The notes under the pieces: generated by a model
Databases searched by the model: none
Told to the model about the DNA's origin: nothing
What the model saw: only the letters and a program-made list of their open reading frames with translations
Origin: Salegentibacter tibetensis
GTDB lineage: Bacteria; Bacteroidota; Bacteroidia; Flavobacteriales; Flavobacteriaceae
Direction of reading: 5' to 3'
NCBI RefSeq assembly: GCF_020164485.1
Contig: NZ_JAIQZA010000002.1
Coordinates: forward strand, 1-64,000
DNA: 64,000 nucleotides
In this document: positions 26,452 through 35,102 of the stretch, one piece after another
How positions within the stretch are numbered: the first letter of the stretch is position 1
How the letters are laid out: every line of letters starts with the position of its first letter
Position numbers and translations under genes: made by a program

Positions 26452-27732
26452 ATGAAAAAACTTTTAATCTTTTGCTTAGGAATATTTTTATCTGCAGGGC
26501 TTCAGGCTCAGGACTTATATATACAGGCCGGGAAGTTAGTAGATACAAAAACCGGAAAAATTCTAACTGAAAAAACAATAATCGTTTCCGAAGAAAGGAT
26601 TAAAAGCGTCGAAAACGGATTTGTAAATCCGGAGAGTGAAAATGATTCTGTGATAGATCTTCGTGATAAAACGGTGCTACCGGGATTCACTGATATGCAC
26701 GTTCACCTGGAAAGTGAAACCAACCCGGGGAAGTACATGGAAAAATTTATTGACGATCCGGCAGATGCGGCCTTTAACTCGGTAGGTTTTGCTAAAAGAA
26801 CTTTAATGGCCGGTTTTACCACCGTGAGAGAATTAGGAGGCAGCGGAGTAAATATTGCACTTCGCGACGCGATAAATAAAGGAAAAATTGATGGGCCAAG
26901 AATATTTACTTCCGGAAAATCCCTTGCCACTACCGGAGGTCACGCCGATCCCAGCAACGGAATGAATAAGGAATTAACAGGAGATCCGGGACCAAAAGAA
27001 GGCGTGGTGAACGGACCGGAAGATGCTGCCAAAGCAGTTCGCCAACGTTATAAGAATGGTGCCGATTTAATAAAAATTACCGCTACGGGTGGTGTTTTAA
27101 GTGTGGCTAAAAGCAGCTCAAATCCGCAATTTACGGAAGAGGAAATAAGAGCTATTGTAAAAACCGCAAACGATTATGATTTTCACGTGGCTGCCCACGC
27201 TCACGGGGATGAAGGAATGCAACGCGCCATAAGGGCTGGTGTAAAAACCATTGAACATGGTACAAAAATGAGCACAGCAACGATGGATTTAATGAAGGAA
27301 CACGATGCTTATCTTGTGCCTACGATCACCGCAGGGAAAGAAGTAACCCAAAATGCTGAAATTGAAAGTTATTACCCTGAACTTGTAGTGCCAAAGGCAC
27401 GGGAAATAGGGCCTCAAATCCAGGATATGTTTGCCCGGGCATACAAAAGGGGAGTAGGTATTGCTTTTGGTACCGATGCCGGTGTTTTTAAACACGGAGA
27501 GAATGCACGGGAGTTTGTTTATATGACAGAAGCCGGAATGCCGGCAATGGAAGCAATTCAAAGTGCTACAATTACCGCTGCTAAGATTTTAAAAATGGAA
27601 AATGAGATCGGACAAATAGCCGAAGGTTTTTATGCCGATATCATAGCCGTAGACGAAGATCCAACCGAGAATATTGAGACTTTAAAGGAGGTGAAATTCG
27701 TGATGAAGGAAGGAAAGATTTATAAAAATTAA
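26452..27732 (+). CDS. Secreted amidohydrolase family protein
   Basis: This is a metal-dependent hydrolase of the amidohydrolase superfamily, similar to imidazolonepropionase-like and Xaa-Pro dipeptidase-like members. A signal peptide (MKKLLIFCLGIFLSAGLQAQ, cut near residue 18-20) exports it. Metal ligands are His83 and His85 (DMHVHLE), the bridging Lys208 (LIKITATGG), His249 (AAHAHG), His269 (IEHGT) and Asp342 (FGTDAG), so a binuclear site is complete. The length of 426 residues is typical. It may cleave peptides or cyclic amides in the periplasm; the substrate is not known. Confidence 0.92.
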   Translation: MKKLLIFCLGIFLSAGLQAQDLYIQAGKLVDTKTGKILTEKTIIVSEERIKSVENGFVNPESENDSVIDLRDKTVLPGFTDMHVHLESETNPGKYMEKFIDDPADAAFNSVGFAKRTLMAGFTTVRELGGSGVNIALRDAINKGKIDGPRIFTSGKSLATTGGHADPSNGMNKELTGDPGPKEGVVNGPEDAAKAVRQRYKNGADLIKITATGGVLSVAKSSSNPQFTEEEIRAIVKTANDYDFHVAAHAHGDEGMQRAIRAGVKTIEHGTKMSTATMDLMKEHDAYLVPTITAGKEVTQNAEIESYYPELVVPKAREIGPQIQDMFARAYKRGVGIAFGTDAGVFKHGENAREFVYMTEAGMPAMEAIQSATITAAKILKMENEIGQIAEGFYADIIAVDEDPTENIETLKEVKFVMKEGKIYKN

Positions 27733-28160
27733 AATTTATTAATAAAGAGTTGTCTGAAGAGATTATAAAAACCGTCATCCTGAGACCCGTGATAAAAAAA
27801 TTTATCCAGCGTAGGAAAATGACGTTTCGAGCATAGCGAGTTCTAAACTCCGTGTGTGAGTGTAGCAAATCAGCAGCGTTAAAAATTTTTGAAGCCCTGG
27901 AAAAAATTTAGCTGCTGATTTGCGATTTTTTGGCCTTGTTGCCAAAAAAACACCTCCACATAGGGTGCCCTTCCTGCCCGTCCGTTCAGGCGGGTTTTGT
28001 TTCGTTTTACTTGTATCCGACGAACGCAGTGAGAGGAATACACGCAAAAAATGAAAAAGGAAACTTCCAAACCAGATAAGTTTCTTTTTGAATTATAAAA
28101 ATGTAAAAAACAAACCTAAATAACAGGGTTTTAAAAATACGTCAATGGTAATTTATTTCA

Positions 28161-28191
28161 GAGCCTGTCCCGATATTTATCGGGGATCTAA
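28161..28191 (+). repeat. Palindromic dispersed repeat, copy A
   Basis: The 31-base unit starts GAGCCTGTCCCGATATTTAT and ends CGGGGATCTAA. It recurs in inverted orientation at 61830-61860 with a single base difference. Its centre is self-complementary (CCCGAT/ATCGGG). Confidence 0.8.
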
Positions 28192-28207
28192 GTTATGGAT
28201 AAGTAAA

Positions 28208-28240
28208 CATGTTAGAAGCTGAAACAAGTTCAGCTTGACG
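28208..28240 (+). repeat. Dispersed palindromic repeat, copy 2
   Basis: This is an exact copy of the 32-base unit seen at 14616, extended by one G to end in TTGACG. It contains the AGCTGAA/TTCAGCT hairpin. Confidence 0.8.
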
Positions 28241-28302
28241 AAAATAAATCTTTCCAGACAACTTACCTTTTTCTTTTTACTTTGCTATAGTATTCTTCAG
28301 CC

Positions 28303-29184
28303 TTAAATAGAAGCCGAAGCCGTTTCCATTTGTCGGTTTATCTTTTTTACCAACCCCTGTAGCACTTTTCCGGGGCCTATTTCGGTAAAGTTTGTAGCGC
28401 CGTCGTTTATCATATTTTGAACACTTTGTGTCCATTTTACCGGGGCTGTTAATTGAAAAACCAGGTTTTTCTTAATTTCTTCGGGGTCGGTTACCGCAAA
28501 GGTGCTTACGTTTTGATAAATCGGGCAACTCGGAATGTTGAAAGTTGTATTTTCAATTGCCGCAGCCAGTTCTTTACGTGCAGGTTCCATTAATGGTGAG
28601 TGGAAAGCGCCACCCACCGGCAAGATCATAGCTCTTTTAGCACCGCGCTCCTTTAAAGCTTCGCAAGCGGCTTCCACCGCTTTTACATCACCAGAAATCA
28701 CTAATTGTCCGGGACAGTTATAATTCGCAGCCACAACTGTTCCTTCTATTTCGGCACAAACGGCTTCCACGATTTCATCTTCCAGGCCTAAAACGGCGGC
28801 CATAGTAGAAGGTTCTAATTCGCAGGCCTCCTGCATCGCCATAGCACGCTTGTAAACCAATTTCAATCCGTCTTCAAAAGAGAGGGTGTTATTTGCTACA
28901 AGGGCTGAAAATTCTCCCAGGGAGTGCCCGGCAACCATATCGGGTTTAAATTCTTCGCCTAAAACTTTACTTAGAATAACCGAGTGTAAAAATACGGCCG
29001 GTTGTGTAACTTTGGTTTGCTTAAGGTCTTCCGCAGAACCTTCAAACATAATATCGGTAATTGAAAAGCCTAAAATTGCATTGGCTTTTTTAAATAGATC
29101 CTGTGCTTCAGTAGATTTTTCAAAAAGGTCTAAACCCATTCCTGAAAATTGTGCTCCCTGACCGGGAAAAATATATGCGTTCAT
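28303..29184 (-). CDS. fabD: ACP S-malonyltransferase
   Basis: Malonyl-CoA:ACP transacylase provides malonyl-ACP for fatty acid elongation in the cytoplasm. The N-terminal signature FPGQGAQFSGMG, nucleophile Ser88 in GHSLGEF, Arg113 for malonyl binding and catalytic His195 in GAFHSPLM are all present. The 293-residue length is normal for the family. It is not in a fab cluster here. An upstream terminator separates it from the next gene on the same strand. Confidence 0.96.
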   Translation of the reverse strand: MNAYIFPGQGAQFSGMGLDLFEKSTEAQDLFKKANAILGFSITDIMFEGSAEDLKQTKVTQPAVFLHSVILSKVLGEEFKPDMVAGHSLGEFSALVANNTLSFEDGLKLVYKRAMAMQEACELEPSTMAAVLGLEDEIVEAVCAEIEGTVVAANYNCPGQLVISGDVKAVEAACEALKERGAKRAMILPVGGAFHSPLMEPARKELAAAIENTTFNIPSCPIYQNVSTFAVTDPEEIKKNLVFQLTAPVKWTQSVQNMINDGATNFTEIGPGKVLQGLVKKINRQMETASASI

Positions 29185-29223
29185 AGTATTCAGTTTTGAT
29201 TCGGCTAAAATAGAAATAATAAA

Positions 29224-29260
29224 AAAGACCTCATAACAAATAGTCTGCTATGAGGTCTTT
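29224..29260 (-). terminator. Terminator downstream of the flavin-binding stress protein gene
   Basis: Perfect 12-base arms AAAGACCTCATA/TATGAGGTCTTT enclose 13 bases, 18 bases after the stop of the neighbouring minus-strand gene and followed leftwards by TTT. Confidence 0.8.
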
Positions 29261-29277
29261 CCTAAAAAATGTGTGGT

Positions 29278-29778
29278 TTATAAATCTAATTTTCCTTTTT
29301 CTGCAATATCTTTTTTATCACCGGTTAATGCTGCTGCTCCTATTTTTATAAAACTCACAAATTTGTTCTGCTTGTTGTCCCAGAAATAAGCTTCTATAGG
29401 AACTATTTTTATAGCGGTTAAATTGGGGTCATCTATCCCATTAAACCAGGCATCATCCATCTTATCGTAAAATTCCTCTAAAATATTGTTGTTTGTTTCA
29501 ATGCTGGCTTTACCATAGATACTTATAAATTCCATATCCGAGGTGTCGCTGTACAGTAATTGAACGTCATTATCTTTGGCGATATCTCCATTATGGTCGC
29601 TATCCAGCCTACTAAAGAACCAGATATTTCCTTCTTTGTCCACTTCTTTGGTTGTCATGGGTACTGCACTTAATGGTTTATTACCGAAATCGGTAACCAG
29701 CATACAGGTTTTAATACTTTTTACCATCGACTTCATTTTAGATAAAGCCTCGTCTTTATTTAAATTTTCAGTACTCAT
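29278..29778 (-). CDS. Pyridoxamine 5'-phosphate oxidase-like general stress protein
   Basis: This 166-residue split-barrel flavin-binding protein belongs to the PNPOx-like general stress protein 26 group. Typical segments are TCMLVTDFGNKPLSAVPM near the N-terminus, the strand GNIWFFSRLDSDH, and VQLLYSD followed by FISIYGKASI. The family binds FMN or F420-like cofactors and often responds to salt or oxidative stress; enzymatic activity is generally unproven. No signal peptide is present. It is monocistronic with its own terminator. Confidence 0.88.
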   Translation of the reverse strand: MSTENLNKDEALSKMKSMVKSIKTCMLVTDFGNKPLSAVPMTTKEVDKEGNIWFFSRLDSDHNGDIAKDNDVQLLYSDTSDMEFISIYGKASIETNNNILEEFYDKMDDAWFNGIDDPNLTAIKIVPIEAYFWDNKQNKFVSFIKIGAAALTGDKKDIAEKGKLDL

Positions 29779-29880
29779 TTTTTTAAGTTTAAGTTGGAGG
29801 GTTGAATTTAATGAGTATCTCAGCCTATCTGCGCTAATAAACTCCTAAAAGAATAATAATGCTTGTTAAGAATTGTGAAA

Positions 29881-30732
29881 TTAGTTGAATTGTTTAATAA
29901 TACTGGTAACCTGTGGTTTATATCCGACCCCAAAGAGATTTAGATGCACCAGTAAGTAATAAAGTTGCCAAAGCGGAATTCGATCTATAAAACCGGATTC
30001 TAAAGGAAATTCCTGGTCGTAAACCTCGAAAAGTTGCTTATCAAAACCACCAAAGAGTTTCATCATTGCAAGATCCATTTCCCTTGGCGCAAACGCGGTA
30101 GCAGGATCTATTAGGCAGGGATTCCCTTCTGCATTAACCAAATAATTGCCACCCCAAAGGTCACCGTGAATTAATGCGGGTTTTTCATCGGGGATTATTG
30201 CTGAAATATTTTTGAAAAAAGATTTTTGAACTCCGAGTCCATAACCTTTATCTTTTGCCAGTTTCAGCTGAGGTTCCAGGCGTTCAGAAATATAGAAATC
30301 GGCGGCTGAAGCTGTCCTATTATTTTGCTGCGGAAGACTTCCAATATAATTATCCTGGTGAAAACCGAATTCTGCTGAAGTGGTTTTATGCAAAGCCGCC
30401 ATTTGCTTTCCAAAACTTTTCCAAAAATTAGATGATTTAGCTGAGCTTTCTTTGAATTCCAAAAGCAAATAAGCGGTTTCTCCTATGTCTCCAAGGTTCA
30501 AAACTTTTGGGATATCAATTACTCCCGGTTCTTGTAAAGCTTCCAGACCGGCTTTTTCAGCCTCGAACATGCCGGGGAATTTTTCAGAATTATTTATTTT
30601 TACAACTTGCTTTTTCCCTTCAGAATTAATAAGAAAAACATCATTAATATCTCCGCCGGTAAGTCGGCTAAACTTTGGGTTTTTAAGATTATTTTCCTCA
30701 GCTATTTTGTAAAGCGTTTCATTTTCTAACAT
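29881..30732 (-). CDS. Fructosamine kinase family protein
   Basis: This kinase of the fructosamine-3-kinase/aminoglycoside phosphotransferase fold phosphorylates sugar adducts on lysines (ketosamines), leading to protein deglycation. The catalytic loop LIHGDLWGGNYL with Asp as base and the metal-binding IDPATAF motif are intact. The N-terminal lobe shows LTGGDINDVFLI. The 283-residue length is typical. Its start overlaps the end of folA by 14 bases, so it is co-transcribed behind the 2TM gene and folA. Confidence 0.9.
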   Translation of the reverse strand: MLENETLYKIAEENNLKNPKFSRLTGGDINDVFLINSEGKKQVVKINNSEKFPGMFEAEKAGLEALQEPGVIDIPKVLNLGDIGETAYLLLEFKESSAKSSNFWKSFGKQMAALHKTTSAEFGFHQDNYIGSLPQQNNRTASAADFYISERLEPQLKLAKDKGYGLGVQKSFFKNISAIIPDEKPALIHGDLWGGNYLVNAEGNPCLIDPATAFAPREMDLAMMKLFGGFDKQLFEVYDQEFPLESGFIDRIPLWQLYYLLVHLNLFGVGYKPQVTSIIKQFN

Positions 30733-31201
30733 AGGTGAGATAAGTGAAAGCGTAATCGTGATTTTCGTCTTTGGGATGAAACTCTTCAGCTACTAATTTC
30801 CATTCTTTTTTATCTATCTCCGGAAAAAAAGTATCGGCCTCAAAAGTACCGTGTACGCGGGTAAGCTCAATTTTATCGGCAATATCCATTCCCAATTCAT
30901 AAATTTCGCCACCCCCAATTATAAAAGGCTGTTCATCTTTTTTGGCAAATTCCAACGCTTTTTCTAAAGAGGAAACCACTGTCGCATCTTTTTTAAGATA
31001 ATTATCTTTTCTGGTAATTACTATATGTGTTCGGTTTGGAAGTGGTTTGGGAAAAGTTTCAAAGGTTTTTCTCCCCATAATAATATGATGCCCGGTAGTA
31101 AGCTTTTTGAAACGTTTAAAATCGTCTGGCAGGTGCCAAACCAGATCCTGATCTTTCCCCAGGGCATTATTTTCCGCGGCAGCGGCAATCATTGTAATCA
31201 T
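30719..31201 (-). CDS. folA: Dihydrofolate reductase
   Basis: This enzyme reduces dihydrofolate to tetrahydrofolate with NADPH, regenerating the cofactor consumed by thymidylate synthase. The N-terminal MIAAAAENNALGKDQDLVWHLP carries the ligand-binding loop, the acidic catalytic residue is in LPDDFKRF, and the NADPH motifs are IIMGRKTFE and FIIGGGEIY. The 160 residues are normal. The 2TM gene lies three bases upstream and the fructosamine kinase overlaps downstream. thyA is 5 kb away on the same strand. Confidence 0.96.
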   Translation of the reverse strand: MITMIAAAAENNALGKDQDLVWHLPDDFKRFKKLTTGHHIIMGRKTFETFPKPLPNRTHIVITRKDNYLKKDATVVSSLEKALEFAKKDEQPFIIGGGEIYELGMDIADKIELTRVHGTFEADTFFPEIDKKEWKLVAEEFHPKDENHDYAFTYLTYVRK

Positions 31202-31204
31202 AAC

Positions 31205-31702
31205 CTATGTATTGAATGGTTTGTCTGGTTTATCAGATTCGCTGGTATGGGGTTTAAAACGCTCATCTCCGCTTTTTAATTCTGGCGCCTTTTCCGGTTT
31301 TGGAGTGATTTCTCTTTGAGGCCGATTTGCAGGAAAATCTTTTTCTACCTGTGTCTGCATTTTGGCAATCTTTTCCTTTTGTTTCTGTACCAGTTTTGCC
31401 ATTTGCTTATCCTGCCATTCTTTTCCCAGGAACTTATTGGTGATAAAAACATTAAAAACGTGGACTAAAAAAATAAAAGCCCAAATTAAAATGGCCCATA
31501 CAAACCAATTATAGCCCAATGGCATAAAATTCTCCTGGTAGCCAATAACCACATTTAAAACTATTAGGAAAACTGCACCGATTAGGAAAATAATAAAATG
31601 CTGAAATAATCTCTTTTTCTGAAGGGTGCGCTTACGTGCGTGGTCATAGAGTTCACGCTGTTCTGCATCGAGTTTGGAAGTATTTTTCTTTTTAGAAAAC
31701 AT
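31205..31702 (-). CDS. 2TM domain-containing membrane protein
   Basis: This 165-residue protein has two transmembrane helices (about 35-57 and 67-92) after a charged N-terminus with HARKRTLQKKRLFQH. A long charged coiled region (QKEKIAKMQTQVEKD) and a proline-rich tail follow. The pattern matches the short 2TM domain family common in Flavobacteriia, often located beside folA or thyA or next to LytTR regulators. Its function is unknown. It is the first gene of the transcript with folA. A TAAATTTG element (31736-31729 read leftwards) fits a -7 promoter box. Confidence 0.85.
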   Translation of the reverse strand: MFSKKKNTSKLDAEQRELYDHARKRTLQKKRLFQHFIIFLIGAVFLIVLNVVIGYQENFMPLGYNWFVWAILIWAFIFLVHVFNVFITNKFLGKEWQDKQMAKLVQKQKEKIAKMQTQVEKDFPANRPQREITPKPEKAPELKSGDERFKPHTSESDKPDKPFNT

Positions 31703-31765
31703 AATTAGAAGTACTTTAGTGTCTATTCCAAATTTACAGTTTTTGTTAACAATTAGCAGAGGAAA

Positions 31766-32851
31766 ATGGAGAATTTAAGAAAGGGCTTCCCGGTTTTAGA
31801 GCAATACACCTATTTAAATACCGCGTCTTCAGGCTTATTACCCGAAGCAGTTTGGGAATTTAGACAAAATCATGATCTTGATTTTCTACTTGGCGGAAGC
31901 GTTTTTAAAGAAAAACAGGCCGGAATCTTAACCGAAACCCGGGAATTGGTTGGCGAGTGTTTTGGTTGCCCTCCTTCTCAGGTCGCTTTAGTGCCAAATT
32001 TCTCTTACGGATTTAATACTTTATTGGAAGGCCTTGAAAAATCGAAAAAAGCGCTTTTATTGAAAAATGATTATCCATCACTGGACTGGGCGGTAAATTC
32101 CAGGAATTTTGAAATTTCTTATGCTGAAATTGATGAAAATTTGGAGAATAATATCGCTGAAGCTTTTGAGAAGCAACAACCCGATTTTTTCGCATTTAGC
32201 ATCGTACAATATGTCAACGGAATAAAAATAGATCCTGATTTTATAAAGAAGCTGAAGCAAAATTATCCTGAAACCCTATTTATTGCTGATGGAACCCAAT
32301 TTTGCGGAACAGAAAATTTCAATTTTCAGGAAAGCGGATTGGATGTGCTAATTTGCAGCACTTATAAATGGTTGAATGCCGGATATGGAAATGCATTTAT
32401 ACTATTCAAAAAAGAAGTGGAAGGAAAAATAGCTCCTAAAGCATTAGGCTTTGGCTCTTTGCAGGGGAAATATAAAGCCCAGGAAGGAAATTTTATAGGA
32501 AAATTTGAACCCGGCCATCAGGATACCTTGAATTATGGAAGTTTAGCGGAAGCTTTAAAATTGTTTAAGAAAATTGGGGTAAATGAAATTTCTTCGCGAA
32601 TTCAATCTTTAAGTGCAAAGGCCAAAACTGAATTAACGAAACTGAATTTACTGGAAGAAAGTGTTGTAAAACGTTCATCACATTCTTCAATTTTTAATAT
32701 TAAGGGAAACGATAAATTGTTTCAGCATTTAAAAAGTATGGGTATTATTGTATCTCAGCGTGGAGAAGGAATACGCATAAGTTTTCATTATTTTAATACT
32801 GAAAAAGAGCTTAATTTTCTTTTAAAGGAATTAAGGAAATTTGGGGTCTAA
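31766..32851 (+). CDS. Class V aminotransferase-fold PLP enzyme (EgtE candidate)
   Basis: This 361-residue PLP enzyme is of the class V (cysteine desulfurase/selenocysteine lyase-like) group. The cofactor Lys201 lies in CSTYKWLNAGYG, and the Asp of IADGTQFCG binds the pyridine nitrogen. The N-terminal YLNTASSGLLPEAV is the family's substrate loop. It converges on egtD with only three bases between stops. The ergothioneine C-S lyase EgtE belongs to this same fold, so this protein is a reasonable but unproven EgtE candidate. Without that context it would be annotated only as an aminotransferase class V-fold protein. Confidence 0.85.
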   Translation: MENLRKGFPVLEQYTYLNTASSGLLPEAVWEFRQNHDLDFLLGGSVFKEKQAGILTETRELVGECFGCPPSQVALVPNFSYGFNTLLEGLEKSKKALLLKNDYPSLDWAVNSRNFEISYAEIDENLENNIAEAFEKQQPDFFAFSIVQYVNGIKIDPDFIKKLKQNYPETLFIADGTQFCGTENFNFQESGLDVLICSTYKWLNAGYGNAFILFKKEVEGKIAPKALGFGSLQGKYKAQEGNFIGKFEPGHQDTLNYGSLAEALKLFKKIGVNEISSRIQSLSAKAKTELTKLNLLEESVVKRSSHSSIFNIKGNDKLFQHLKSMGIIVSQRGEGIRISFHYFNTEKELNFLLKELRKFGV

Positions 32852-32854
32852 AAT

Positions 32855-33823
32855 TTAATTCTTCCTCCGGAAAATATAATTTTTAAACGAGTTGTCATTA
32901 TCCTGAAAACTGGTTTGAATTTCTAATCCGGATTCTTCGGCAAGCCATTTTACTACCGCATCGTCGTACTTTTGGGAAATTTCGGTATGTATGCTTTCCC
33001 AGGCCTCAAAATTCACTTTTAAACCGAGCTTATTGATGGTTACTTTTTGACTGACTTTACTCACCAGGTAACTTTTAGCAGTTCCTGATTCCGGATTGTA
33101 AGTTTCCCAATGCTTAAAATTATCGGGATTAAAATCTGCATCTAATTCCCGGTTTATTCTTACCAGCAAATTTTTGTTGAAAGCTTCAGTAATTCCTGCA
33201 GGATCGTGATAGGCATCTAAAATCTTTTGAGGATCTTTTTTCTGGTCAAAGCCCATAAAAAGCATATCCTCGGGATTCATTGCTTTTTGGATATTCCGAA
33301 GAAATTCTATCGCATTTTCGTGTAAAAGGTTCCCGATATTAGAACCTAAAAATAGAATCACTTTCCTGCGAGTGCTTAGGTTTGCTAAGTTTTCCAGGAT
33401 ATTAAAGTAAGTACCCTGTTGGATTTTTACATCTACTTCAGGAATTTCAGTTTTTAGTGAAGTTTCTAATTCTTCGAGTACGTTCTGACTTATATCTATA
33501 GGTAAATAGCTGAAATCATATTCTTTTTCTACCAGATGCTGTAATAGGATTTTGGTCTTTTTTCCATCGCCCGCGCCGAGCTCAATAAGGTCAAATCCGC
33601 CTTCCTTATTTATAGTATCAGCTATGGCGGCTTTATGATGTTTCAGGATATTTAACTCACAATTGGTGAGGTAATACTCAGGCATCGCCATAATTTGCTG
33701 AAAAAGTTTATCTCCTTTTTCATCGTAGATATACTTTGAAAGTAAATATTTTGGAAAGCTGGTAAGGCCTTTATAAACGTCTTCTTCAAAAGCGGTTTGA
33801 AATGTAGTTTGTATGGTTTTCAT
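32855..33823 (-). CDS. egtD: L-histidine N(alpha)-methyltransferase
   Basis: EgtD uses three SAM molecules to turn histidine into hercynine, the first step of ergothioneine synthesis. The SAM-binding motif is LIELGAGDGKKT, and the second family motif is FLGSNIGNL. The 322-residue length is standard. The C-terminal part contains the histidine-binding region. It follows egtB by 13 bases on the same strand, so the two form an operon, and this pairing makes the assignment strong. Confidence 0.94.
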   Translation of the reverse strand: MKTIQTTFQTAFEEDVYKGLTSFPKYLLSKYIYDEKGDKLFQQIMAMPEYYLTNCELNILKHHKAAIADTINKEGGFDLIELGAGDGKKTKILLQHLVEKEYDFSYLPIDISQNVLEELETSLKTEIPEVDVKIQQGTYFNILENLANLSTRRKVILFLGSNIGNLLHENAIEFLRNIQKAMNPEDMLFMGFDQKKDPQKILDAYHDPAGITEAFNKNLLVRINRELDADFNPDNFKHWETYNPESGTAKSYLVSKVSQKVTINKLGLKVNFEAWESIHTEISQKYDDAVVKWLAEESGLEIQTSFQDNDNSFKNYIFRRKN

Positions 33824-33836
33824 TTAATTATGTTGA

Positions 33837-35000
33837 TTATTTTGCCAGTCTTAAGCCGGTGAACTGCCAGCGTAAATGTGGATGAAAAAAGTTGCGATAA
33901 GTAGATCGGGAGTGTTTTGAGGAAGTCGCTACCGAAGCCCCTCGTAGCACTTTCTGGCTTACCATAAATTTCCCATTGTATTCGCCAAGGGCGCCTTCGG
34001 GTTTGGTATAATTGGGGTAGGGAGAATAGGCACTCTCTGTCCATTCCCAGCGATCTCCCCATTTAAAATATTGCTGGGCGGTTTCCCATTCAAATTCTGT
34101 GGGTAATCTTAAGCCTTTCCATTGTGCAAATGCAAAAGCTTCGAAGTAAGAAATGTGGCTTAGCGGTGCTTCAGGAATAAGTTTTGTAAGTCCGTTTAAA
34201 GTATATTGGTGCCATTCTCCGTTAATTTTATGCCAGTAAAAAGGTGATTCAATATTGTTATTGTTTACCCAGTCCCATCCTTCAGCATGCCAAAGAAGGA
34301 CATCTTTATAAGCGCCTGCTTCTATAAACTCTATAAACTGGGCATTTGTAACCAGTTTGTTTGAGATCTGGTAATCATTCAAATAAACCTTGTGAACGCC
34401 CTGTTCATTGTCGTAACAAAAATCGTCAGATTTATGGCCTACTTCATAAACCCCTTCAGAAATTGAGACCCATTCCTGTTTAAAATCCTGGATGGGATTT
34501 TCTTCAAACTGATGGTTATATTCAGGGAATAATGGATTATTGCCTAGAATGTATTTTATATCCGTTAATAAAAGTTCCTGATGCTGTTTTTCGTGGTGGC
34601 AACCAATTTCTAGAACGCCACAAAGTTCTTCAGAAATTTTTTCTTCTTTCAGAAATTGTTGCATCGCTTTAGAGACGTAGTTCCGGTATTCATAAACCCA
34701 GGCAACCGTTGGACGGGATAAATTACCGCGATTAGTACGTATTACTTTATCGCCAACGCTTTCGTAATAACTATTGAAAACGTAAGCCGAATTCTCATCG
34801 AAAAGCTGATAGTCCTTTACATTAGGCTTTAGAACAAATTCCTCAAAAAACCAGGTGGTATGGCCAAGGTGCCATTTAGGTGGAGAAACATCAACTATGG
34901 GTTGCACCACATAATCTTCGGTTTCCAGAAAGGAACAAATAAGTTCAGAATGTGCCCTGGTTTCATTAAAAAAATCGAGTAATTGTTCTTGTGATTGCAT
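33837..35000 (-). CDS. egtB: Ergothioneine biosynthesis sulfoxide synthase EgtB
   Basis: EgtB is a non-haem iron enzyme that oxidatively joins hercynine with a thiol (gamma-glutamylcysteine or cysteine). The N-terminal DinB-like domain supplies iron ligands His47 (LGHTTW), His136 and His140 (HHEKQHQE), the spacing expected for EgtB. The C-terminal formylglycine-generating-enzyme-like domain ends with RGASVATSSKHSRSTYRNFF and WQFTGLRLAK. The length of 387 residues is full. egtA and egtC are not nearby, so which thiol it uses is open. A hairpin lies directly before its ATG. Confidence 0.94.
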   Translation of the reverse strand: MQSQEQLLDFFNETRAHSELICSFLETEDYVVQPIVDVSPPKWHLGHTTWFFEEFVLKPNVKDYQLFDENSAYVFNSYYESVGDKVIRTNRGNLSRPTVAWVYEYRNYVSKAMQQFLKEEKISEELCGVLEIGCHHEKQHQELLLTDIKYILGNNPLFPEYNHQFEENPIQDFKQEWVSISEGVYEVGHKSDDFCYDNEQGVHKVYLNDYQISNKLVTNAQFIEFIEAGAYKDVLLWHAEGWDWVNNNNIESPFYWHKINGEWHQYTLNGLTKLIPEAPLSHISYFEAFAFAQWKGLRLPTEFEWETAQQYFKWGDRWEWTESAYSPYPNYTKPEGALGEYNGKFMVSQKVLRGASVATSSKHSRSTYRNFFHPHLRWQFTGLRLAK

Positions 35001-35006
35001 AAAAAA

Positions 35007-35039
35007 GAGTGGTACTTTTTAGAGTACCACTCAAATTTA
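35007..35039 (-). promoter_or_regulatory. Hairpin and -7 element just upstream of egtB
   Basis: Perfect 10-base arms GAGTGGTACT and AGTACCACTC with a six-base loop are followed leftwards by TTTTTT and the egtB ATG. A TAAATTTG box (35039-35032 read leftwards) abuts the hairpin, with TTC 19 bases further upstream. It could terminate transcripts of the preceding gene, act as an operator over the egtB start, or form a 5' UTR hairpin. Confidence 0.55.
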
Positions 35040-35102
35040 CAATTTTTTCGTTCGGTCTGAAACCTAGGCGAGTTAATGGCAAGTTAAAGTATAGCCTATT
35101 TC

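Larger units (their letters stand above)
27733..28302. repeat. Intergenic mosaic of repeats, no gene
   Basis: This 570-base gap holds several repeat types. The closing pair CGTCAT (27773) and ATGACG (27819) flanks one unit. A 13-base inverted repeat, GCAAATCAGCAGC at 27865 and GCTGCTGATTTGC at 27911, follows. A palindrome around CCCGAT/ATCGGG lies near 28171 and a copy of the CATGTTAG repeat at 28208. An 81-codon open frame on the minus strand covers part of it but has no lipobox, domain or context and is judged repeat-derived. Confidence 0.6.

Noticed and set aside
27802-28047. 81-codon minus-strand frame in the repeat mosaic
   Set aside because: It is built from inverted-repeat DNA, lacks any domain or operon context and looks like a translated repeat rather than a gene.
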